The position numbers and the translations under genes are program-made. Shown piece by piece: positions 14,579 to 23,800 of a DNA stretch of 64,000 nucleotides. The DNA lies in assembly GCA_031553495.1 (NCBI GenBank), contig JAVBLN010000021.1, forward strand, positions 62,001 through 126,000, read 5' to 3'. The notes under the pieces were generated by a model. That model did no database searches and had not been told where the DNA came from. It saw nothing but the letters and a program-made list of their open reading frames with translations. This DNA is from Pinibacter sp031553495 (GTDB lineage Bacteria > Bacteroidota > Bacteroidia > Chitinophagales > Chitinophagaceae). Each line of letters opens with the position of its first letter. The first letter of the stretch is position 1.

Positions 14579-16219
14579 TTAGATTGCAAGGAAATATTTT
14601 AAATCTGTGGCGTTATATGTTTCAGGTAACTGATAACCATTTATAAAAAAAGTAGGAGTAAATTTAATTTCTGTTTTTTTACACCAATTTGACATAGCCT
14701 CAATTTTCTCAATTTGCTCTTTAAGTTCATTGTCTAATGGATACATTTCTGCAAAATATTTGTACTCAATTTTTTCGGGTGTATACCAAGCATTTAAGGC
14801 TTCTACTAGTTTCTCTTTGTTATAGCATTGTTCTATTGCTAATAAATGCTTTACTGGTTGAGTTCTGGCATCGTTGTTTTCATTTGTTGCTGTAAATATT
14901 ATTTGTACTTGTACATCAGGATTGTTCTGCAGCAATTCTTCTATTGGCTTATGAGCTTTAGCACATGGGCCACAATAGGGATTGCACACTTTTACAATTT
15001 TATGTTTCGCATATGGATTACCTAATGTGATTCCTAGTCCTTCCGTACTTTCTGTAATTGTTTTTTGTTTAGCCAACAATGCTTCAAATACCTGTGGATT
15101 ATGCTTTAGCCTTTGGAATTCAGCTTTGTTTCGTTTACTTTCTTTGGCAGTACGCAATGCAGGCAAAAGGAGAGTAAGTGCAATAAAAGGAATTATATAC
15201 ATCAAAGCAACTGGTATAAAATATGAACCTACAATAGTTGTGTTAAAAGTTACGATAGTGTGCCATCCTGCCAGCATAGCCACAGCCAATTGCAATAATA
15301 ATAAAGCTTGCACTGCAAGGCATAGCACACACCACTGCTTTGCTATGCGCCACTGGTAATAAACTGAAAAGAACACATACGGCACAGCAAATACATTGAA
15401 CCAAGCCACAGTAAACTGTGTTTGTGGAGTAAGCATGTTGTTACACAACATGAGTAACAAGCTTCCTGCAAAATAGCTGAACCCTATTACACTCCAGCTT
15501 ACACCCATTATTTTTGATGCTTTTGAATTGAGTATGGCACCGCAATTTACTTTTTTACCTGCCGTACATATTTGCTGTAATACAGGGTTATACTCACCTA
15601 ATTCATACCATATGAGTAATCCGCCCGCAATACAGCCAGCAAGTGTAATCAACATAAATAAAGCGGGATAAACCGCAGCTATGCCATATTGTATAATTGC
15701 CAATAGTGCGGCTATTAGCACCAAAGCCGGTAATGATAGGAATGTTGCATAAGTGACTGCCTGTAATCTTTTTTCTTCTCTTATTTTATTAGCATAATCT
15801 TTTTCTCCTACCACATCTTCCTCATCTGTCATCAGCACAATACCGGAAGGCCATTTTGAGTTGAAAGTAGCTTTATTAACATTTATCCATTTATCTGATC
15901 TGCTATCAAAATAAGTAATAGTATTGTTTTTTACTTTGTTTACTACTGTAATTGAATCATAGCGACTCTCTGTATCCTTTAAGACCGCAACAAAGGGAAC
16001 AGGAATATTATCTAATTTGGAAATATCTGTTTTAAACGCTACATTTTTCACACCATAATTATTCAGCACATCACTTACGCTTAAAAGGCTGGGATAATCC
16101 GGGTGATCAGTCAATTCCTTTTCAATAGTGCCGGGAGAAATTTTTACCTGCTGTTCTGCAACCAGGAGTTGTGTGGCCTTAACACAATTTTGTTTAGGGA
16201 AAAAGATTTTATGCAGCAT
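14579..16219 (-). CDS. C39-like / vitamin K epoxide reductase / thioredoxin fusion protein
   Basis: 546 residues. Residues 1-140 look like a degenerate C39 peptidase-like fold (NCVKATQLLVAEQQ, LTDHPDYPSLLSVSDVLNNYG) without the catalytic His-Asp pattern. Residues about 155-365 are a VKOR membrane domain with several helices, the Cys pair in QICTAGKKVNCGAILNSK and the CxxC in QWCVLCLAVQ. Residues about 395-546 are a DsbA-like thioredoxin with CNPYCGPCAKAH and cis-Pro FTPTFFINGYQLP. VKOR-Trx fusions oxidise thiols and pass electrons to quinones, so the protein can form disulfides in exported Cys-rich peptides. The N-terminal domain may bind the double-glycine leader; this is inference. It is directly upstream of precursor B, and a decayed duplicate lies at 12626-12904. 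Confidence 0.88.
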   Translation of the reverse strand: MLHKIFFPKQNCVKATQLLVAEQQVKISPGTIEKELTDHPDYPSLLSVSDVLNNYGVKNVAFKTDISKLDNIPVPFVAVLKDTESRYDSITVVNKVKNNTITYFDSRSDKWINVNKATFNSKWPSGIVLMTDEEDVVGEKDYANKIREEKRLQAVTYATFLSLPALVLIAALLAIIQYGIAAVYPALFMLITLAGCIAGGLLIWYELGEYNPVLQQICTAGKKVNCGAILNSKASKIMGVSWSVIGFSYFAGSLLLMLCNNMLTPQTQFTVAWFNVFAVPYVFFSVYYQWRIAKQWCVLCLAVQALLLLQLAVAMLAGWHTIVTFNTTIVGSYFIPVALMYIIPFIALTLLLPALRTAKESKRNKAEFQRLKHNPQVFEALLAKQKTITESTEGLGITLGNPYAKHKIVKVCNPYCGPCAKAHKPIEELLQNNPDVQVQIIFTATNENNDARTQPVKHLLAIEQCYNKEKLVEALNAWYTPEKIEYKYFAEMYPLDNELKEQIEKIEAMSNWCKKTEIKFTPTFFINGYQLPETYNATDLKYFLAI

Positions 16220-16314
16220 TCGTTATCGTTAATTATTGCAAAGCTCTAACAGTTCACTCTGAAATAATCGGAGTGAACAAATGAAATGTTAAAAAAATGT
16301 TACAGCTCGAATTT

Positions 16315-16620
16315 TTACACTGCGGATTGCCAATAGGAATAATACATTATTCCACCTTCAATACTTTTCATTTGTTCTGCGCTAAGTGTTTCTTCAAAAA
16401 GACAACTTACCATTCTACCCTGTTTAGTATAATAATATGTTTCTTCAGCACGAGAGTATTTAATTGGAAAATTTGCTTCTTTCATTTCTTTCAGATATAC
16501 ATTTGTTGTGCTAACACTTAAGCCTAAACGTTTGGCTAGTGTTTTTTGATTACCGGTCGCTCTCTTTGAAATAAGGCTGTCAATCCGTTTAATCTTTTCC
16601 ATGAAACGTTGTAATGACAT
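16315..16620 (-). CDS. Small HTH regulator ending in a double-glycine leader-like motif
   Basis: 101 residues from the ATG at 16618-16620. Residues 1-65 form an HTH_11-like winged helix (KRIDSLISKRATGNQKTLAK, RLGLSVSTTNVYLKEM, then EANFPIKYSRAEETYYY). The C-terminus reads TLSAEQMKSIEGG followed by 11 residues, IMYYSYWQSAV. The LSxEQMKxIxGG pattern is that of double-glycine leader ends, as in the two precursors of this locus (REQLKNIIGG). A DNA-binding protein with a leader-like tail next to a C39 exporter suggests that tail processing links export to transcription; this is inference. The gene is divergent from PCAT, with a palindrome in the shared intergenic region. Confidence 0.8.
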   Translation of the reverse strand: MSLQRFMEKIKRIDSLISKRATGNQKTLAKRLGLSVSTTNVYLKEMKEANFPIKYSRAEETYYYTKQGRMVSCLFEETLSAEQMKSIEGGIMYYSYWQSAV

Positions 16621-16701
16621 GAGACTTGGTTTAAAGGTAATTTTATCGGTAGAGTAAGAATAGAAATAGGAACCTAATATTTACTAAATTTCTATAAAAA
16701 A

Positions 16702-16732
16702 CTTTAGTGAAAAAATTTTTTTTTCACTAAAG
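16702..16732. promoter_or_regulatory. Perfect inverted repeat between the HTH regulator and PCAT genes
   Basis: CTTTAGTGAAAAAA, loop TTT, TTTTTTCACTAAAG: a 14-bp perfect stem, 82 bases from the regulator start and 75 bases from the PCAT start. It lies between two divergent genes where no terminator is needed, so an operator is the better reading. The regulator 16315-16620 is the obvious candidate to bind it. Confidence 0.5.
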
Positions 16733-16806
16733 CAAACTACTTTTATAATCCCATGTAATTTTTTCCAACCTCGGCTCTCATACTTATCCCCTAAATCAAA
16801 TAACGA

Positions 16807-18993
16807 ATGAGCTTTCCTTTTTACCGTCAGTTAAATGCTATGGACTGTGGCCCTACATGTCTTCGCATGATAGCCAAATATTACGGCAAGCATTACACGG
16901 CATCCACTCTCCGACAAAAGATAGGTTTTAATAAACAGGGTGTGTCACTGTTAGGTATAAGTGAAACCGCGGAAAACCTGGGATTCAGAAGCAGGGGTGC
17001 AAAACTAACTCTCGAAAAACTATACGAAGCGCCTTTGCCGTGTGTGCAGCATTGGGATCAAAATCATTTTGTAGTATTAATTGAAATAAGTAAACGAAAA
17101 GCAAAAGTGGCCGATCCCTCAAAGGGAATTATTATTTATACCATTGATGAATTCAAAAAACACTGGCTGTCCTCCAAAAATGAGGAAGACAAAAACATTG
17201 GTATTGTATTGCTGTTGGAACCAACACCAGCATTTTACAAACTGGAAAGTGAAAAAGAAACAAAACTGTCATGGGGATTAATTACCCAATACCTGCGTCC
17301 GCACAAATGGGCTTTATTCCAGGTGTTTATGGCGTTTCTTATTACTTCCATACTGCAATTGATCTTTCCTTTTCTTACTAAAAGCATTGTGGATGTGGGT
17401 ATCAACACGCAAAACCTGCATTTCATTGCCATTGTTATGATAGCGCAAATTGTGCTTGCCATTAGCAGTACAAGTGTTGAGTTTGTAAGAAGCCGCATTA
17501 TGATGCGTGTATCAAACATACTGAGCATTTCCGTGTTGTCTGATTTCTGGATCAAGCTCACCCGGTTACCTGTTTCTTATTTCAGCGCTCATCAAACCGG
17601 CGATATTATGCAGCGCATTGGTGATAATGGAAAAATTCAGGGCTTTTTAATGGGCTCAGTGTTAAACACTATTTTCTCTTTGTTCAATTTTGTTATTTAT
17701 GCTTTTATTCTTATTTTCTTTAGCTCGCAGTTGTTTATTGTTTTCCTTATTGGCAACGCGGTCTATATTGGCTGGATACAGCTTTTTTTGAGAATAAGAC
17801 GTAAACTTAATTATGAAGTATTTCATATGTCGGCAAAGGAGAATAATGCAACGCTGCAATTGATACAAGGCATGCAGGAAATAAAAATGAACAATGCCGA
17901 ACAATTGAAAAGGTGGGAATGGGAAAGTATACAGGCACAGATTTTTAAACTGAATTTCAAAAGCCTTAACTATGGACAGTTGCAGTCATCCGGAGCTTTA
18001 CTCATCAACCAGGGAAAAGATTTTGTGATCTCCTTTCTGGTAGCAAAAATGGTAATTGAAGGGCACCTGACTTTTGGCACCATGCTGGCAGTGCAATACA
18101 TAATCGGGCAGTTAAGCGCTCCCATTTCACAATTAGTTGGTTTTATACAAAGCGCACAAGATGCCAAAATAAGTATGGAACGCCTGAATGAGATACACAA
18201 CCTGGAAGCTGAAGAAGTACCGGATAATAATTATGTTAAAAATCTTCCTGAGGATAAGAGTATATACATCAAAAACCTGTCATTTACTTATCCCGGTGCA
18301 GGCAATGATCCTGTTTTGAAAAATATAACACTAACCATACCGGAAAATAGAATAACAGCCATCGTTGGAGTAAGCGGTAGCGGCAAAACAACCTTGCTGA
18401 AATTACTGCTTAAGTATTATAATGAAATAGAAGGTGAGATAAAAGTGGGCAACAGTAATTTAAAGTATATAAGCCCTTCGTTTTGGCGGAGCCAATGTGG
18501 CAGCGTATCGCAGGATGGGTATGTTTTTAATGATACCATAGCGGGCAATATAGCTGTGGGTGAAGAAGAAGGAAATTATGGCAAGCTCATCAATAGCTGC
18601 AGAACCGCTAATATATTAGACCACATAGAGGCTTTACCAAACGGATTTTATACTAAAGTAGGCGCCGATGGTGTGGGTATGAGCCAGGGACAAAAACAAC
18701 GATTGTTTATAGCACGTGCTATTTATAAAAACCCTGCATACCTGTTTTTTGACGAAGCTACAAATGCACTTGATGCCAACAACGAAAAAGCCATTGTAGA
18801 AAACTTCAACCTTTTTTTTAAACACCGTACTGCTGTAATTGTTGCACACCGGTTAAGTACTGTAAGGAACGCGGATAACATAGTGGTACTGCACGAAGGC
18901 AAAATAGCCGAACAAGGCACGCATGATGAGCTGATCTTCAGAAATGGCATGTATTATGAACTGGTAAAAAATCAATTGGAGCTGGCAAATTAA
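16807..18993 (+). CDS. Peptidase-containing ABC transporter (PCAT) for double-glycine leader peptides
   Basis: 728 residues in the usual three parts. The C39 cysteine protease domain (1-130) has catalytic Cys14 (AMDCGPTCLRM), His87 (DQNHFVVL) and Asp103 (VADPSKG), all intact. The membrane domain (about 165-450) has six helices. The ATPase domain (about 480-728) has Walker A GVSGSGKTTLL, signature GMSQGQKQRL, Walker B AYLFFDEATNALD and the H-loop VAHRLST. PCATs cut peptides after Gly-Gly and export them to the periplasm or outside. The following HlyD gene starts 11 bases after its stop. Substrates are probably precursors A and B, which are encoded on the divergent transcript. Confidence 0.95.
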   Translation: MSFPFYRQLNAMDCGPTCLRMIAKYYGKHYTASTLRQKIGFNKQGVSLLGISETAENLGFRSRGAKLTLEKLYEAPLPCVQHWDQNHFVVLIEISKRKAKVADPSKGIIIYTIDEFKKHWLSSKNEEDKNIGIVLLLEPTPAFYKLESEKETKLSWGLITQYLRPHKWALFQVFMAFLITSILQLIFPFLTKSIVDVGINTQNLHFIAIVMIAQIVLAISSTSVEFVRSRIMMRVSNILSISVLSDFWIKLTRLPVSYFSAHQTGDIMQRIGDNGKIQGFLMGSVLNTIFSLFNFVIYAFILIFFSSQLFIVFLIGNAVYIGWIQLFLRIRRKLNYEVFHMSAKENNATLQLIQGMQEIKMNNAEQLKRWEWESIQAQIFKLNFKSLNYGQLQSSGALLINQGKDFVISFLVAKMVIEGHLTFGTMLAVQYIIGQLSAPISQLVGFIQSAQDAKISMERLNEIHNLEAEEVPDNNYVKNLPEDKSIYIKNLSFTYPGAGNDPVLKNITLTIPENRITAIVGVSGSGKTTLLKLLLKYYNEIEGEIKVGNSNLKYISPSFWRSQCGSVSQDGYVFNDTIAGNIAVGEEEGNYGKLINSCRTANILDHIEALPNGFYTKVGADGVGMSQGQKQRLFIARAIYKNPAYLFFDEATNALDANNEKAIVENFNLFFKHRTAVIVAHRLSTVRNADNIVVLHEGKIAEQGTHDELIFRNGMYYELVKNQLELAN

Positions 18994-19003
18994 ACATAGC
19001 AAC

Positions 19004-20338
19004 ATGAAAAGAGACGCAATTGAAACTACCGATATAATAACAGGAGATGAATTATTGAACCTGGATGCACAAAAGCCCGGGCGCTCGGAGGAAGTGCAGG
19101 AATTCATATCACATAAACCACATTTCGTGGAAAGATGGGCTTTATTTATTTTTTTTGGAGTACTTTTTCTTTTATTCCTGGCAACATGGTTTGTAAAATA
19201 TAATGATGTTATGCAGGCAAATGGAATACTTACTGCCTCCAATGCTCCTAAAGAAATAATACCAAAAACAGAAGGAAAGTTGGTAAAGCTTTTTGTGGCA
19301 AATGATTCATCTGTAAATGAAGGGGATATAATCGGGTGGATAGAAAGTACAGGAAGTCATTTACAAATTCTCCGGTTGGATTCCTTATTAACAAAAGCAA
19401 TAGCATTACTTGCCACTGATGAAATGGGGAAAGTATCAATGCTATTCAAAAGCGAAATGCTTCAGCTTGGAGATGTTCAAACTACCTATCAGCAGTTTGT
19501 TGCAGCCTGGCAACAATTCAATGATTTTTTTGTGAATGGTTACTGCTATAAAAAACAACAACAGCTGATTAAAGACAAATCATACCTTCGGCAATTGCAA
19601 ACAGCTCTTGAAGAACAACAAAAATTATCACTGAAAGACTTGCAACTGACCACTGAAAGTTATGAAGCAAACAACTCATTGTATAACGACAAAGTAATAT
19701 CAAAGCAGGAGTTAAGAGAAGAAATGAGTAAATTCCTAAATAAGCAAATGACCAAACCACAGGCAGACATTTCTATACTTAATAACGAAATGCAGATGCT
19801 GAATAAACAAAAAGAACTTGATGAGTTAGAACATAATATCTCTCTGCAGAAAAATACTTTTGAACAGGCTTTGCATACTTTAAAAAGTGCAGTAGATGCA
19901 TGGAAAAACAGGTATGTAATTACAGCCGCGGTTTCGGGCAAAGTGGTGCTTGTTGTACCACTGCAGGAAAACCAGTTTTTAACACCCGGAAAACTGTTGG
20001 GCTATATTAACCCTGATGATACTAAATATTACGTGCAAGCTAATTTGTCGCAAATAAACTTTGGCAAACTGGATGTCGGTCAAAAAGCACAGATCAGATT
20101 TGGCGCATACCCTTACCAGGAATATGGATTTGTAAATGGCACTTTGCAATACATATCAAATATTCCCTCGGATACGGGTTTTCTTTCTACTGTGGATCTG
20201 CCAAATGGATTAATAACAAGTTCAGGAAGAGAATTTCAATACCGGTATGGGCTAAAATGTGAGATTGTTATAAGTACTAAAGAGGCCCGATTGATGCAGA
20301 GATTTTTTTATGATATTTTAAAGGAAATGCAGCGATAA
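19004..20338 (+). CDS. HlyD-family membrane-fusion (adaptor) protein
   Basis: 444 residues. One N-terminal membrane helix (about residues 45-65, WALFIFFGVLFLLFLATWFV), then barrel-type strands with a biotinyl-lipoyl-like motif (KTEGKLVKLFVANDSSVNEG), a long coiled coil (about 145-300, many Gln, Leu and Lys), a second lipoyl half (AVSGKVVLVVPLQENQF) and a C-terminal beta region (VGQKAQIRFGAYPYQEYGF). This is the partner that connects a PCAT to an outer-membrane channel. It is co-transcribed with PCAT. No TolC-like channel is in the locus; the CzcC-type TolC at 25173-26489 belongs to the metal system. Confidence 0.92.
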   Translation: MKRDAIETTDIITGDELLNLDAQKPGRSEEVQEFISHKPHFVERWALFIFFGVLFLLFLATWFVKYNDVMQANGILTASNAPKEIIPKTEGKLVKLFVANDSSVNEGDIIGWIESTGSHLQILRLDSLLTKAIALLATDEMGKVSMLFKSEMLQLGDVQTTYQQFVAAWQQFNDFFVNGYCYKKQQQLIKDKSYLRQLQTALEEQQKLSLKDLQLTTESYEANNSLYNDKVISKQELREEMSKFLNKQMTKPQADISILNNEMQMLNKQKELDELEHNISLQKNTFEQALHTLKSAVDAWKNRYVITAAVSGKVVLVVPLQENQFLTPGKLLGYINPDDTKYYVQANLSQINFGKLDVGQKAQIRFGAYPYQEYGFVNGTLQYISNIPSDTGFLSTVDLPNGLITSSGREFQYRYGLKCEIVISTKEARLMQRFFYDILKEMQR

Positions 20339-20496
20339 TAATATGTAGCGGAATGAAAATGTTGAAATGTTGTACAGTAGAAAAACTGATATGAGATCAC
20401 ATTCTATTCCAGTCAATTCGAATATTTAATTCATTATAAAGCCAGGTTTAAATACGGTTCTTGTTAATAATACCAATGTTCAATATATATTCTACT

Positions 20497-20546
20497 GATG
20501 AACGGAGCGTCGCAACCAAAGCTCAATCAGGGTTCTGAAGCCGGTC
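20497..20546. repeat. Dispersed intergenic repeat, inverted short copy
   Basis: GATGAACGGAGCGTCGCAAC, then CAAAGCTCAATCAGGGTTCT: the reverse complement of the form at 711-772 and 51641-51703. It lies between the converging HlyD and CzcA genes. Confidence 0.5.
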
Positions 20547-20550
20547 TCCC

Positions 20551-20583
20551 AAAAAAATAGCTGTCTCATTGCTGAGACAGCTA
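20551..20583 (-). terminator. Terminator of the heavy-metal operon
   Basis: Read on the minus strand: TAGCTGTCTCA, loop GCAA, TGAGACAGCTA, then TTTTTTT. This is an 11-bp perfect stem plus U-tract, 27 bases after the czcA stop at 20610. Confidence 0.9.
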
Positions 20584-20609
20584 CCAGGATTCATAGGAGA
20601 AATATTGTT

Positions 20610-23600
20610 CTATGCTTTTGCTCTTCCTGCTATTGTAGCGCTTACGCTTTTACGATACGACCAATAAAATACTATTGGAAATATAAACAGGTTGAAAAGT
20701 GTATCGGAAATGAGCCCGCCGATTACAACCGTTGCTAGCGGTTTAGATGTTTCCGAGCCAATGCCGGTGGAGGTTGCAGCGGGCAGCAGCCCGATCGCGG
20801 CCATTAACGCAGTCATGATCACAGGTCTTATGCGGGCTTGCACACCATTGCGTAATGCATCTCCAAATGACCAGGAAGTGTTGTACTTCATGTCGTGAAT
20901 ATTGCTTTTGAATTTGGTGATGAGTATAACGCTGTTTTGTACGCAAATACCAAACAATGCAATAAACCCAATACCGGAGGAAATGCTGAAATTGATGCCG
21001 GTAAGCAACAGCGCGAATATGCCGCCGATAATGGCGAAAGGCACATTATTCAATACCAGCAGCGAATCTTTGATGGAGCCGAATAGAATGAATAATATGA
21101 AAAATATAATCAGAATGCTTACGGGTACCACCTGCGCAAGCCTGTTGGTGGCACGCTGCTGGTTTTCAAAATCGCCCGCCCATTCAATAAAGTAGCCTTT
21201 TGGTAGTTTGATTTGTTCGTTCACTTTTTTTTGCGCCTCCTTAATGGTACTGCCCATATCGCGGCCGCGAACGGAAAATTTTATAGCGCCGTAACGTATG
21301 TGTTTATCTCTGTAAATAATACTTGGTCCGATTATTTTTTTGATGTCGGCAATTTCTTTTAGCGGCACTTTTGTTCCGCGTAATGAAGGCACCATTAGCT
21401 TTCCGATCGCTTCTTCATTGTTTCTGAAATCTTCAGGATAGCGGATGCGCAGGTCGAATTTTTTTTCACCTTCATAAATTTGTGTGGCGGAAATGCCGCC
21501 AATGGCCATTTCTACCACAGCATTTGCATCGGAAGTGGTAACACCATATAACGCCATTTTTTCCTGGTTAAGATTTATTTGTAGTTCGGGCTGGCCGAGG
21601 TTTCGAAGTATACCGAGATCTTCAATACCATTTACCTTTTTCATAATATCGAAGATCTTCTCTTCTTCTTTTTCTATGAATTTGTAATCGTCGCCAAAAA
21701 GCTTTACTACTATGGAGCCTTTCACGCCGGAAACCGCTTCCTCCACATTGTCGGATATGGGTTGTGAAAAGTTTAAATTAATACCGGGAAAAACAGAAAG
21801 CTTTTGCTGCATTTTTTCTATCAGTTCCGCTTTTGTTAGTTTGCTTTTCCATTCATTTTTAGGGTATATGTCAACGTGAAATTCTATATTGTAAAATCCT
21901 GTAGCGTCTGTGCCGTCGTTTGGCCGCCCCGTTTGCGACATCACCTGCCTTACTTCCGGGAATGTCGCAATCATTTTTCGCATTTCATTGGCCAGCTTTA
22001 CAGAGCCTTCCAGCGAAGTGCTTAAAGGCCCTGTGGCACGCACATATATCGCGCCTTCATTTAGTTGTGGTAAAAATTCTGTTCCAAGAAATTTGAAACA
22101 GTATAAACTAATTGCGAGTATGGCTAATGCAATGGGGAAAACAATCTTTCTTTTTTTGAAACACAGGCTATACAACCGCATCGCATTACGTGATACAAAC
22201 TCTACAAACACGTTGTGTTTTTCTCTAACATTTTTTTTCAACAGCACACTGCCTAATACCGGCACCAAAGTGAACGTTAGTATAAGCGCACCCAACAGCG
22301 CGAAGCCCAGCGTCCACGCAAGTGGGGAGAACATTTTTCCTTCTACTTTTTCAAAACTGAATATGGGCAGCAATCCTGTAATGATGATCAGCTTTGCAAA
22401 AAAAATTCCTTTACCATTCACCAGGCATGCTTCTTTGATCATGCCCAGTTTGCTTAGCTTGTTAAATTTTTCCATACCCACTTTATGTGCCCGTTTATCA
22501 AGCACTACGAATATTCCTTCCATCATTACCACCGCGCCATCTATGATTATACCAAAGTCTATAGCGCCCATTGATAGCAGGTTAGCTGACATTCCTTTTA
22601 GCGTAAGGCATATAAAAGCGAACAGCAGCGATAAAGGAATAACGATACTAACGATAATGGTTGTACGCCAATCTGCCATAAACAAAAACACGATGATGGT
22701 AACAAACAAAATACCTTCAAACATGTTATGCAGCACAGTATGCGTTGCGAAGTTTACAAGGTCTTCGCGGTCATAAAATGTATTGATTTTTACATCATCG
22801 GGAAGTATTGAAGTGTTGAGCTGATCGATTTTTACTTTCAGATTTTTAATTACTTCGCTGGGGTTTTCTCCTTTACGCATTACAATAATTCCTTCTACAA
22901 CATCAGGGTCTTTATCGCGCCCAACCTGTCCGAGCCTAGGCAGCGCCGATTCTGTTACTTCTGCGATGCTTTTTACATAAATAGGCGTGCCTTTAATATT
23001 ATCAACTACTATGTTTTTTATTTCATCAATATCATTAAGCACGCCAATGCCGCGTACTACATACGCCTGGCTGCCTTGTACTATAACATCACCACCTACG
23101 TTGATATTGCTTTTTGAAACCGCATCATATAGTTCTGTGGCTGTAACGTCGTACTGTAGCGCTTTTTGTGGATCAACGGTTATTTGATAGGTTTTTATTT
23201 CGCCGCCAAAAGTGTTCACATCCGCAACGCCGGGCACCGATCTTATTTCTCTTTGAATTACCCAATCCTGCAAAGTTTTTAGTTCACGTACACTTTTTTT
23301 ATTGCTTGTTAAAGTATAACGGAATATTTCTCCCGTAGGGCCGTATGGCGGCTGTATCTCAGGCTGTATGCCGTTTGGCAGATCTGCATCATCAATGTGA
23401 TTATTCACTTGCAATCTTGCAAAGGCATAATCAACTTCGTCTTCAAAAGTTACTTTCACCACCGATAATCCAAACAAAGAAGATGAACGTATAAGCGTTT
23501 TCTTTTGTGTTGGATTCATTGCAATTTCCAACGGACGTGTTACAAACTTTTCTACCTCTTCCGCGCTGCGGCCCGGCCATTGTGTGATAATGGTAATGGA

Positions 23601-23744
23601 AGTATTGGTGACATCAGGATACGCGTCGATACTGATTTTTTTAAAACATATATAACCTGCCAGCATCAGCAGGAACGTCATAAAAAAAATAAAGTATTTA
23701 TTCCTGAGCGAAAATCCTATAACCGATTTAATAAACTTATTCAT
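20610..23744 (-). CDS. czcA: CzcA/CusA-type heavy-metal efflux RND transporter
   Basis: 1044 residues, the usual length for HME-RND pumps, with the typical start NKFIKSVIGFSLRNKYFI and 12 predicted membrane helices arranged 1+5 / 1+5. Helix 4 carries GAIDFGIIIDGAVVMMEG; the DFGxxxD block with two charged Asp is the mark of CzcA/CnrA/NccA-like (Zn, Co, Cd, Ni) members rather than CusA (Cu, Ag). The metal is therefore probably divalent, with moderate certainty. Porter-domain words such as YVRATGPLSTSLEGSVKLAN are present. The pump acts with CzcB and CzcC encoded just upstream. A 309-base spacer with an inverted repeat separates it from czcB. Confidence 0.93.
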   Translation of the reverse strand: MNKFIKSVIGFSLRNKYFIFFMTFLLMLAGYICFKKISIDAYPDVTNTSITIITQWPGRSAEEVEKFVTRPLEIAMNPTQKKTLIRSSSLFGLSVVKVTFEDEVDYAFARLQVNNHIDDADLPNGIQPEIQPPYGPTGEIFRYTLTSNKKSVRELKTLQDWVIQREIRSVPGVADVNTFGGEIKTYQITVDPQKALQYDVTATELYDAVSKSNINVGGDVIVQGSQAYVVRGIGVLNDIDEIKNIVVDNIKGTPIYVKSIAEVTESALPRLGQVGRDKDPDVVEGIIVMRKGENPSEVIKNLKVKIDQLNTSILPDDVKINTFYDREDLVNFATHTVLHNMFEGILFVTIIVFLFMADWRTTIIVSIVIPLSLLFAFICLTLKGMSANLLSMGAIDFGIIIDGAVVMMEGIFVVLDKRAHKVGMEKFNKLSKLGMIKEACLVNGKGIFFAKLIIITGLLPIFSFEKVEGKMFSPLAWTLGFALLGALILTFTLVPVLGSVLLKKNVREKHNVFVEFVSRNAMRLYSLCFKKRKIVFPIALAILAISLYCFKFLGTEFLPQLNEGAIYVRATGPLSTSLEGSVKLANEMRKMIATFPEVRQVMSQTGRPNDGTDATGFYNIEFHVDIYPKNEWKSKLTKAELIEKMQQKLSVFPGINLNFSQPISDNVEEAVSGVKGSIVVKLFGDDYKFIEKEEEKIFDIMKKVNGIEDLGILRNLGQPELQINLNQEKMALYGVTTSDANAVVEMAIGGISATQIYEGEKKFDLRIRYPEDFRNNEEAIGKLMVPSLRGTKVPLKEIADIKKIIGPSIIYRDKHIRYGAIKFSVRGRDMGSTIKEAQKKVNEQIKLPKGYFIEWAGDFENQQRATNRLAQVVPVSILIIFFILFILFGSIKDSLLVLNNVPFAIIGGIFALLLTGINFSISSGIGFIALFGICVQNSVILITKFKSNIHDMKYNTSWSFGDALRNGVQARIRPVIMTALMAAIGLLPAATSTGIGSETSKPLATVVIGGLISDTLFNLFIFPIVFYWSYRKSVSATIAGRAKA

Positions 23745-23800
23745 AGTTGTGTATATGATTAATCTTGCTGTTTGTGCATTTTAGGCGTGGTAATTATTAT

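Noticed and set aside
21910..22776. 288-codon plus-strand ORF opposite czcA
   Set aside because: It lies fully inside czcA; Ser/Thr/Ile-rich composition is typical of an antisense shadow, and no domain is visible.
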